From Anaerolineae bacterium (GTDB lineage: Bacteria; Chloroflexota; Anaerolineae; JAADDB01): DNA of 12,382 bases. The stretch is from assembly GCA_015486895.1 (NCBI GenBank), contig WFQT01000128.1, forward strand, positions 1 through 12,382, given 5' to 3'. The stretch's first letter is position 1; each line of letters begins with the position of its first letter. The notes below the pieces were generated by a model that was not told the DNA's origin, did no database searches, and was given only the letters and a program-made list of their open reading frames with translations. Of this stretch, positions 8,001-12,382 are shown in pieces. Made by a program: the position numbers and the translations under genes.

Positions 8001-8307
8001 AGGCTTACCTGTCAATGTCATCAACAAAGTCAGTGAAGGTTCCCCCCACGTGGTGGATGTAATACGCGAGGGCGAAATCCAGTTGGTCATTCACACGCCG
8101 TTTGGCCAAAAATCTTTCCAGGATGGGCGCTTGATCCGGCAAGCGGCAGTACGCTATAATGTCCCTTTAGTAACAACCCTTTCTGCTGCTGCCGCCATGG
8201 TTAACGGCATTCGTACCCTACAACAAAAAGCCTTGAAAGTGCGTAGCCTACAAGCTCACTACAAAGCAAGGGAAACACAAATAGATAGAAAGAGAGTACA
8301 TCAATGA
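5062..8307 (+). CDS. carB: Carbamoyl-phosphate synthase large subunit
   Basis: 1081 aa, the usual size (about 1070). With the glutaminase subunit CarA it makes carbamoyl phosphate from bicarbonate, ammonia and two ATP, for pyrimidine and arginine synthesis. The N-terminal synthetase half (about 1-400) has the ATP-grasp loop 'GGSGGS' at 175-180; the oligomerisation region spans about 400-550. The second synthetase half (about 551-935) has 'VLGGRAM' at 715-721, followed by Val where Glu is usual. The MGS-like allosteric domain is at about 935-1060, followed by a short polar tail. GGGAG lies 6 bases before the ATG. carA and other pyr/arg genes are not in this window, so the subunits are probably encoded apart or carA lies further off. 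The stop overlaps the next gene's start (ATGA), suggesting translational coupling. Confidence 0.97.
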   Translation: MPKRTDINSILILGAGPIVIGQAAEFDYAGTQAIKALKSEGYRIVLVNSNPATIMTDPELADATYVEPLIPDIVEKIIAQEKPDALLPTVGGQTALNLAVTLAESGILERYSVELIGANQNAMRIAEDREKFKGAMASVHLDVPHSRIASNIEEALEIATTLGYPVLIRPSFTLGGSGGSIVWDRTELHQKVDHGLRESPVHQVLLEESVLGWKEFELEVMRDRQDNFVVVTSIENLDPMGVHTGDSITVAPAQTLTDKEYQRLRDMARLVMGAVGVETGGSNVQFAVNPENGHTVVIEMNPRVSRSSALASKATGFPIAKIAALLAVGYTLDEIKNDITQETVAAFEPSLDYVVVKVPRWNFEKFPGVDDTLGPQMKAVGEVMAIGRTFPEALQKALRSLESSGRPFQSSIEAGKLKDLLQRPNPRRLEAVLAALRNGMSREQLHVLTGYDPWFLAQIAEIASWENHLTNYTVETLPANLLFDAKQMGFSDRRLAELMGDKESEVRQRQKALGIRPVYRRVDTCAAEFQALTPYLYSTYESLDEANPNDRPKVIILGSGPNRIGQGIEFDYCCCHASFALQEMGIETVMVNSNPETVSTDYDTSDRLYFEPLTLEDVLHIVAEEQTRGKLLGVIVQLGGQTPLNLTQELTAAGVPILGTSADAIDLAEDRQRFGALLTELDIPQPAHGIAHSPAEAQVIARQIGYPVIVRPSYVLGGRAMVIVYNEEDLGRYIDEAAEAAPGKPILVDQYLEDAYEIDVDAVADGQQVVIGGVMQHIEEAGVHSGDSAMLLPPYKVSYYHLNIIRDYTRHIGLALHVRGLMNVQYAIKEDIVYVLEVNPRASRTVPFVSKATGVPLAKIATQVMAGKSLAEIAFLEEPAIDGFFVKEVVLPFNKFPSVDALLGPEMHSTGEVMGHAARVGHAFAKAELGAGMSLPTDGTVLLTVNDYDKSAILKIGRDLHRMGFRLLATRGTAAMLSKVGLPVNVINKVSEGSPHVVDVIREGEIQLVIHTPFGQKSFQDGRLIRQAAVRYNVPLVTTLSAAAAMVNGIRTLQQKALKVRSLQAHYKARETQIDRKRVHQ

Positions 8308-8876
8308 CAGAACAATCGCCAAAAAGCATACAGGTCCCCCTTTTCCTACCGGAACATCCACCTTCCCAGGCAGAGATTGACGCTGTTTTGTTGACAGTAG
8401 ATGCCTTGCCAGGGAAACTAGAGCGTAAAGACATCATTTTCATCCTCAAAGGCTCCCGCCGTAGTCGTACTCTATTTAACCAGTGGTACCGTTTAGAGAG
8501 TTACAGTGCCCTGCGTCACATGACAGATGACGCCATCATGCGCACGGTGGACTACTGCTTCCACGACGGCTGGCTGCGGCTGGTGTACGACCAGAACGGG
8601 AAGCTGTTGGCAGTTTTTGACCAAAAAGGTTGGGAGCGGATCAAAGCGATCTGGGCAGAACGGGTACGAAGCTGGCTGCACAGTTGGGTAGATACAGGGA
8701 CACCAGAAGCAGCGTGGCCGAAGCTAAAGCCAATTCACACGCAGATAAAAAACATGGTGCTGGTGTCTATTGCAGGCAAAGATGCCAAGAAACTACAACC
8801 GGCTTTAGAAGTCTGGGCGGCCAACGAGACGGACGAAGCAACGCTGAAAACACTACACGGACTTCTCGGAACTTGA
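8304..8876 (+). CDS. RQC-like winged-helix protein, uncharacterised
   Basis: 190 aa, start overlapping carB's stop by 4 bases. Residues about 22-112 resemble the RQC winged helix of RecQ helicases. 'AVLLTVDALPGKLERKDII' is followed by 'ILKGS' (48-51 region), 'LESYSALRHMTDDAIMR' and 'FHDGWLRL'. This follows the RecQ pattern of a Gly-containing helix, an 'RGS/KGS' turn, 'yG' and a final wing 'GyL'. There are no helicase motifs, so this would be a stand-alone domain, perhaps of the kind described as RQC-minor. Residues 113-190 are predicted helical and I do not recognise them. Nucleic-acid binding is inferred. The overlap ties its expression to carB, but no functional link to carbamoyl phosphate is evident. 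No terminator is seen after it. Confidence 0.65.
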   Translation: MTEQSPKSIQVPLFLPEHPPSQAEIDAVLLTVDALPGKLERKDIIFILKGSRRSRTLFNQWYRLESYSALRHMTDDAIMRTVDYCFHDGWLRLVYDQNGKLLAVFDQKGWERIKAIWAERVRSWLHSWVDTGTPEAAWPKLKPIHTQIKNMVLVSIAGKDAKKLQPALEVWAANETDEATLKTLHGLLGT

Positions 8877-8929
8877 GTGTCCGCTTACCGCTCCTACCAA
8901 TCACTAAGCAGTCTCAATACGCCGCGATT

Positions 8930-8958
8930 TTGGCCGTTACGGCAGACGCGGTTATAAT
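8930..8958 (+). promoter_or_regulatory. Sigma-70-type promoter of the tyrS leader
   Basis: TTGGCC (8930-8935), 17-base spacer, perfect TATAAT (8953-8958). The predicted transcript starts near 8965, a few bases before the AAGGAG of the small ORF. This is the only good promoter seen upstream of tyrS. Confidence 0.72.
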
Positions 8959-8981
8959 GTGCTCCGTAAGGAGCAGTGAAG

Positions 8982-9071
8982 ATGGCGGATAAACTGGTTG
9001 TGCGTTGCCCATATTCGTATCCCGGGGGCGGAGAACGCCCCATTCTGCTGTTGCCACGCGCGGCTCGCTGA
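8982..9071 (+). CDS. 29-aa ORF, candidate tyrosine leader peptide
   Basis: ATG at 8982 is preceded by AAGGAG (8968-8973) at an ideal 8-base spacing and lies just downstream of a strong promoter. The TGA is at 9069-9071. The peptide begins MADKLVVRC and contains P-Y-S-Y-P at residues 10-14, so two Tyr codons (9012-9014, 9018-9020) flank one Ser codon. A 6-bp hairpin GGGGCG/CGCCCC (9025-9041) follows directly. The ORF ends 43 bases before an intrinsic terminator. Short ORF, Tyr codons, terminator and a downstream tyrosyl-tRNA synthetase gene fit a leader peptide for attenuation. Two Tyr in 29 residues is not by itself rare, so it could also be an independent small protein. No known family is recognised. 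Confidence 0.55.
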   Translation: MADKLVVRCPYSYPGGGERPILLLPRAAR

Positions 9072-9124
9072 TCCGACATGCTCTGTCAATGGAAATTTGC
9101 AAGTTAGCTTATCAAGCGTGGCAA
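9051..9124 (+). promoter_or_regulatory. Candidate antiterminator pairing upstream of tyrS
   Basis: TTGCCACGC (9051-9059), inside the small ORF, is a perfect 9-base complement of GCGTGGCAA (9116-9124). The latter contains most of the 5' arm of the terminator and its loop. The two pairings are mutually exclusive. A ribosome finishing the ORF (stop 9069-9071) would cover much of 9051-9059 and favour the terminator. A ribosome stalled at the Tyr codons (9012-9020) would leave it free and favour antitermination. A small hairpin (GACA 9075-9078, TGTC 9084-9087) shortens the span. The regulation is inferred from geometry. Confidence 0.45.
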
Positions 9125-9138
9125 TGCCACGCTTTTTT
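9115..9138 (+). terminator. Intrinsic terminator / attenuator before tyrS
   Basis: Perfect 8-bp stem AGCGTGGC (9115-9122) and GCCACGCT (9126-9133) with a 3-base loop AAT, running into six T (9133-9138). It ends the leader transcript about 174 bases after the predicted start, unless read-through into tyrS occurs. Confidence 0.88.
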
Positions 9139-9169
9139 GTTGCCCGGCCGAAAACTCATATTTTAGACT

Positions 9170-9291
9170 CCGGCGTTTTTTGGCCACAGAAAAACACAGA
9201 ATTTTACAGATTTGAGTCGGAAAGCAAAGAAAACCCTGTGTCAATCTGTGGTAAAGATAGTTAGGTCGAGCCTAAACGTCATTTTCGCCAG
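9170..9291. repeat. ~120-bp interspersed element, copy 2
   Basis: Same orientation and almost the same length as the copy at 2554-2674. Both begin with GGCG and a T-run followed by GCCACAGA, and both end in GTCATTTTCGCCAGA. Here the terminal inverted repeat is longer: GACTCCGGCG (9166-9175) against CGCCAGAGTC (9286-9295), 9 of 10. Internal ACAGATT (9206-9212) faces AATCTGT (9243-9249), and TTAGG (9261-9265) pairs with CCTAA (9271-9275). The middle has diverged while the right end is conserved. It lies between the attenuator terminator and tyrS, so any read-through mRNA would contain it. Confidence 0.7.
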
Positions 9292-9393
9292 AGTCCAGTC
9301 CAGTTATATTGCCAAGAAGAGCATCACCGCATAGGAACAGCAATCCCAGGCATGTCAAGCTGACACAACAATCACCAAGGAAAGGAAAGAAAG

Positions 9394-10641
9394 ATGGCAA
9401 TAGACCCCAAACAAATGAGCATCGACGAACAAGTCGTTTACCTGATGCAAGGTTGCGACTACGGCGACGCGGAAACCAGGCGCAATATGGAAAAAGAGCT
9501 GCGGGCACGGCTCATCGAAGCAGCCAAAACTGGTAAACCACTGAAAGTCTATTTAGGCGTTGACCCGCGCACAACCGACTTGCACCTGGGACACACGGTG
9601 CCCATGCGCAAACTGCGCCAATTCCAGGAATTAGGCCACGAGTGTACATTTCTCATCGGCTCATTTACCAGTACTATTGGCGATCCCAGTGACAAAGACA
9701 AAACCCGCCCGCAATTGACGCTGGAAGAAGTCATGGCCAACGCTAAAACATATACAGAGCAAGCGTTCAAAATCCTGGACCCTGAACTGACCAAAATCCA
9801 CTACAACCACACCTGGTTAGCCCCGCTCACTTTCGCAGAGCTCATTAAGCTGGCGTCTCACTTCACCGTTCAGCAATTCTTGGCCCGTGACAACTTTGCT
9901 AAACGCTACAGCAAAGGGGATCCCATCTGGCTACACGAGTTCTTTTACGCCTTAATGCAAGGATACGACGCAGTAGCCTTGGAAACAGACGTGCAAGTGG
10001 GCGGCACCGACCAAATCTTCAACATCATGACAGCCGGACGCAAATTGCAACAATCGTTGGGACAAAAGCCCCAGGTTGCTATCATTGTGCCGCTTCTGCC
10101 GGGCACCGATGGCGAAATCAAGATGTCCAAGAGCATAGGTAACCACATTGCCATCAGGTTGTCTGCGGAGGAAATGTACGGCAAAGTGATGAGCTTGCCG
10201 GATCAGGTCATGCCGCTCTACTTCAAGTTGGTTACCCGTTATTTGCCGGCGCAGATTTCTGAAGTAGAACAGGCGCTGGCAGACGGCAGCCGCCATCCGC
10301 GGGACATAAAAATGGAGCTGGCCCGGGAGATCGTCTCCATTTTCCACGGAGATGAGGCAGCCCAAACAGCGGAGGCTCATTTCAAACGGGTGTTCCAGCA
10401 ACGGCGGCTTCCAGAAGCAATACCGGAAATGACATTGACCGACCCTACTCCGCTGGTCAAGCTCATTGTGGCTGCAGGCTTCGCCAGCAGCAAAAGCGAA
10501 GCCCGCCGGCTTATCAAACAGGGAGGCGTCTCGTTAGGTGGGCAGGTAACGAAGGACATCCAGCGCGAGATCGCAATGGAGGAAACACCTGTTGTGCTCA
10601 AAGTGGGCAAGCGCAAATTCTTGCGCCTGAGACGTGGGTAG
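9394..10641 (+). CDS. tyrS: Tyrosyl-tRNA synthetase
   Basis: 415 aa class I synthetase that attaches tyrosine to tRNA-Tyr. The HIGH motif is HLGH (64-67), after 'YLGVDPRTTD'. The KMSKS loop is KMSKS (243-247). Tyrosine-pocket residues are consistent with TyrRS around 'GYDAVALETD' (190-199) and 'GGTDQIFN' (203-210). An S4 RNA-binding domain forms the C-terminus (about 349-412, 'EARRLIKQGGVSLGG'). Length and motif style resemble the TyrZ branch (about 413 aa). The start has a purine-rich Shine-Dalgarno site (AAAGGA at 9381-9386, 7 bases). The leader upstream carries a terminator and a short Tyr-containing ORF, so expression may depend on charged tRNA-Tyr. No T-box (GGGTGGNACCGCG) is seen. Confidence 0.96.
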   Translation: MAIDPKQMSIDEQVVYLMQGCDYGDAETRRNMEKELRARLIEAAKTGKPLKVYLGVDPRTTDLHLGHTVPMRKLRQFQELGHECTFLIGSFTSTIGDPSDKDKTRPQLTLEEVMANAKTYTEQAFKILDPELTKIHYNHTWLAPLTFAELIKLASHFTVQQFLARDNFAKRYSKGDPIWLHEFFYALMQGYDAVALETDVQVGGTDQIFNIMTAGRKLQQSLGQKPQVAIIVPLLPGTDGEIKMSKSIGNHIAIRLSAEEMYGKVMSLPDQVMPLYFKLVTRYLPAQISEVEQALADGSRHPRDIKMELAREIVSIFHGDEAAQTAEAHFKRVFQQRRLPEAIPEMTLTDPTPLVKLIVAAGFASSKSEARRLIKQGGVSLGGQVTKDIQREIAMEETPVVLKVGKRKFLRLRRG

Positions 10642-10659
10642 CAAAGAGCTGTTGCTACC
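10637..10659 (+). other. Hairpin overlapping the tyrS stop codon
   Basis: GGTAGCAA (10637-10644) and TTGCTACC (10652-10659) form a perfect 8-bp stem with a 7-base loop. The TAG of tyrS (10639-10641) lies within the left arm. Only a weak T-run (about 10670) follows, so this is not a standard intrinsic terminator. It may instead protect the mRNA 3' end or cause partial termination. Confidence 0.4.
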
Positions 10660-10745
10660 AGCGTAGAGCTTTTCGCAGCGGCGATGGTTCACAGCCTCCG
10701 GTACCGGTTTGCATTCCGACGGCCGTCCAGGGAGAGCAAAAGGAG

Positions 10746-11573
10746 ATGATAAAACGACATCAGTGGTTACAAAACATGGGCGCAGTTGGCATCGTGGTGC
10801 TCATTATTGCCGCTCTCTTGTGGAGAAGTCAAGCTAAGGATAAGGTACCGGCCCCGGTCAGGGCCGGTACCATCTCCGCCACTCAACACACTTTCCTGCC
10901 TCTGATCTGCTACACGCCGCTCGCGTGCGCTGCCATCCCCGGCACCACTTACAGCTTCCTTTTCGTGGACATCAACCCGCAGATTCCGCCGCCGGGGGAT
11001 GCCGAAGCCGACCCCGGCTACAACCTGAGCCTCTTAGGCTACGAGCCTACCAACGCGTACAAAGGCTTGATCGAATACAACGGTGCTTCCGACCCGAGGC
11101 CGCCGCCCCAGCTCTACACGCTTTTTGGGGATGAGCGCACACCGGATTTCGCCCAAGTTTACAAACTGCACAACAGCGACGGCACGCCCATCACGTCATT
11201 CCCGGTGACCATGGCCGGGCTCACGGTCTCGCCCAACGAGATCATTCACGCCCCGGACAGCGGCTATGATATCCAGTACGGCTATGATGCTATGGTCATT
11301 TACGCCAGCGAACAGTGTATTGCTCTCAATTACACCCGCCACGACAATCTGCAAGGCTACACCGTGTACGTGACCGGCATCTGCGTGGAGCCGAGCTTGC
11401 TCCAGCTTTACCGGCGATTAGATGCCGCCGGCCGCCACGACCTGCCCGTCGTCAAAGGCTTTGACCCCATTGGACGAGCATGGACCCACGAAATCAAAGT
11501 CGTCATCCGCGACACTGGCACAGCCATGGACCCCCGCTCCTGTAAAGATTGGTGGGCCGGCCGTTGTCCTTGA
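10746..11573 (+). CDS. Exported or membrane-anchored protein of unknown function
   Basis: 275 aa. Residues 1-30 have a basic start and one hydrophobic segment (about 12-26, 'GAVGIVVLIIAALLW'), either a signal peptide or an N-terminal anchor, so the rest is probably outside the membrane. It is followed by 'HTFLPLI' (48-54), like the 'YLPL'-type motif I associate with exported Chloroflexota proteins. The mature part is rich in Pro, Gly and Tyr, with six Cys (55, 61, 191, 213, 266, 274) that could form disulfides, and a strand-rich pattern. I do not recognise a family or catalytic motif. The ATG immediately follows AGGAG with no spacer, so the working ribosome site is more likely AGGGAG at 10729-10734. 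A perfect hairpin lies early in the coding sequence. It follows tyrS by 104 bases. Confidence 0.72.
   Translation: MIKRHQWLQNMGAVGIVVLIIAALLWRSQAKDKVPAPVRAGTISATQHTFLPLICYTPLACAAIPGTTYSFLFVDINPQIPPPGDAEADPGYNLSLLGYEPTNAYKGLIEYNGASDPRPPPQLYTLFGDERTPDFAQVYKLHNSDGTPITSFPVTMAGLTVSPNEIIHAPDSGYDIQYGYDAMVIYASEQCIALNYTRHDNLQGYTVYVTGICVEPSLLQLYRRLDAAGRHDLPVVKGFDPIGRAWTHEIKVVIRDTGTAMDPRSCKDWWAGRCP
10844..10871. repeat. Perfect 11-bp inverted repeat within the exported-protein gene
   Basis: GGTACCGGCCC (10844-10854) and GGGCCGGTACC (10861-10871) are exact complements around a 6-base loop CGGTCA. It spans codons 33-42, just after the membrane segment. The G/C-rich stem should be very stable in mRNA. Confidence 0.85.
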
Positions 11574-11664
11574 ATTGCCCAACACAACCGCAATAAAAGG
11601 CGTCGCTAACAACTATAATTGGAAGCGAGGTAGATCCCATTCTTTAAACCACGAATCGGCACCT

Positions 11665-11693
11665 TTGAACGGAAGACATAACGCTGGTACAAT
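11665..11693 (+). promoter_or_regulatory. Sigma-70-type promoter for the right-edge gene
   Basis: TTGAAC (11665-11670), 17-base spacer, TACAAT (11688-11693); each box matches 5 of 6. A start 7 bases after the -10 falls on 11700, the A of the next gene's ATG. The rest of the 126-base gap after the exported-protein gene shows no terminator. Confidence 0.7.
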
Positions 11694-11699
11694 GTCTAC

Positions 11700-12382
11700 A
11701 TGGACGAGCAAACATTCCTGGAAAGTTGGATTACTCTTTGCCAGGCCACGCCACCAGTACTGGCCTCCTGGATAGAAATACCGCCTGCCTTAGACCACAC
11801 TGTTTACGACTTGCACCTGGCCGTGGCAGAGGAAAACTTTGCTACTTTTTACGGCCGGCGGTGGGCCTGGCTACAAGAATGGCAGCCGCTCATTTACAGC
11901 CATGACCTGAGCTACTTCCCCGCCCGGCTACAGGCCGTTACCGAAACAGGTAACGCTTTCACCCTGACTATAGAACCCTGGGGGCATGTTGCCATCCCCT
12001 TGCGTCCCCACTGGCGCTCCTTGCTGGATCGGACAGGCCGTCTGGCTCAGCGCCTACGACAGCCGGGGAAAGTGCGCCTGGAATACGGAGAAATCGAGCG
12101 CTTGCAAGCTGACTTCAGCCGGCATATTATCCTCTGCCGCCAGGCATGGGACAAAAAGCAGCTCACCTTAGCGGCCATCGCTTTAGCAACCGCCCGCTCC
12201 GTCCTGCTCACCACAGCAGAAACATTGTTACAGGCAGAAATCCCCCTGCCAATAGCAGAATGGGAAGAGGCGTTCAGACCTACTTTCGCCCCAGCCACAG
12301 TCACCGGCCTCAGCCAGGCCGCAGGACAATTGCAACAATTGGCGGAGGCGCTATTCGGCGCTGCCAGCGAGGCGGGCTGGCC
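11700..12382 (+). CDS. Uncharacterised protein, 3'-truncated by window edge; probably leaderless
   Basis: The frame is open for 227 codons from the ATG at 11700 to the end of the window, with no stop. An in-frame TAA at 11679 leaves this ATG as the first possible start. There is no Shine-Dalgarno site, and the predicted transcription start coincides with the ATG. Residues 30-115 ('TVYDLHLAV', then 'WLQEWQPLIYSHD', then 'LLDRTGRLAQRL') faintly recall nucleotidyltransferase-fold proteins such as aminoglycoside adenylyltransferases. The usual GS...DxD metal motif is not intact (D37-L-H), so catalysis is doubtful. Residues about 126-220 are predicted helical. I would call it hypothetical; the fold suggestion is weak. 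Confidence 0.75.
   Translation, partial: MDEQTFLESWITLCQATPPVLASWIEIPPALDHTVYDLHLAVAEENFATFYGRRWAWLQEWQPLIYSHDLSYFPARLQAVTETGNAFTLTIEPWGHVAIPLRPHWRSLLDRTGRLAQRLRQPGKVRLEYGEIERLQADFSRHIILCRQAWDKKQLTLAAIALATARSVLLTTAETLLQAEIPLPIAEWEEAFRPTFAPATVTGLSQAAGQLQQLAEALFGAASEAGW

Larger units (their letters stand above)
8877..9393. other. 517-bp leader region before tyrS
   Basis: This gap holds, in order: a promoter (8930-8958), a 29-codon ORF (8982-9071), a candidate antiterminator segment (9051-9059), an intrinsic terminator (9115-9138), and the second ~120-bp element (9170-9291). After 9292 there are about 100 bases ending in the purine-rich ribosome site of tyrS. I see no strong second promoter between the terminator and tyrS: TATATT at 9305-9310 has no fitting -35. 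Longer ORFs crossing this region read through the terminator and the repeat and are not credible. Confidence 0.6.

Noticed and set aside
5062..8307. Possible fusion or frameshift in carB, because of its length and the Val at residue 722
   Set aside because: All domains are present in one uninterrupted frame of near-normal length; the single substitution is outside the core catalytic loop and is probably natural variation.
8993..9138. T-box riboswitch upstream of tyrS
   Set aside because: The GGGTGGNACCGCG T-box core and the specifier-loop layout are absent; the structure present is a simple terminator with an alternative pairing.
8998..9264. 88-codon ORF on + across the tyrS leader
   Set aside because: It reads through the intrinsic terminator and into the repeat element, lacks a Shine-Dalgarno, and overlaps the better-supported 29-codon ORF in another frame.
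11422..11775. 117-codon ORF on + overlapping the exported-protein gene and the right-edge gene
   Set aside because: It crosses the stop of one gene and the promoter and start of the next, in a different frame, with a low-complexity composition typical of a shadow frame.

Overview
The window looks like a piece of a chromosome from an environmental bacterium, most plausibly a member of the Chloroflexota. This is inferred from a cytoplasmic GH57 glycosidase, an exported protein with an 'FLPLI' motif just after its N-terminal membrane segment (a motif I associate with exported Chloroflexota proteins), moderate GC and clear Shine-Dalgarno sites. No ribosomal RNA or other decisive marker is present, so this is not an identification.

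Layout, left to right. (1) The 3' end of lysS, then a GH57 glycoside hydrolase, both on +. (2) A convergent junction holding the first copy of a ~120-bp element bounded by CTGGCG/CGCCAG. (3) A tightly packed minus-strand operon from about 4814 to 2682: a 237-aa protein with an N-terminal HTH and a C-terminal Hfq/Sm-like domain, a second 146-aa protein with the same arrangement, and a D-2-hydroxyacid dehydrogenase. The last two genes overlap by 4 bp (GTGA). A strong promoter (TTGACA-N18-TACAAT) drives the operon. (4) The divergent carB (carbamoyl-phosphate synthase large subunit, without carA) has its own promoter and overlaps by 4 bp a gene for a protein resembling the RQC winged helix of RecQ helicases. 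(5) A 517-bp gap before tyrS is not empty. It holds a promoter, a 29-codon ORF with an ideal Shine-Dalgarno and two Tyr codons, a segment complementary to one arm of a downstream intrinsic terminator, that terminator, and the second ~120-bp element. Together these look like a transcription-attenuation leader for tyrS. (6) tyrS, followed by an exported or membrane-anchored protein of unknown function whose gene carries a perfect 11-bp inverted repeat. (7) A gene running off the right edge, whose promoter predicts transcription starting exactly on the A of its ATG, so probably a leaderless mRNA.

The two most unusual items are the tandem HTH + Sm/Hfq-like proteins, which join a DNA-binding module to an RNA-binding fold, and the candidate tyrosine attenuator. 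Both are calls from reading the sequence and need structure prediction and comparative checks. The remaining genes are housekeeping (lysS, carB, tyrS) or carbohydrate and organic-acid metabolism, with no sign of a mobile island or defence locus.
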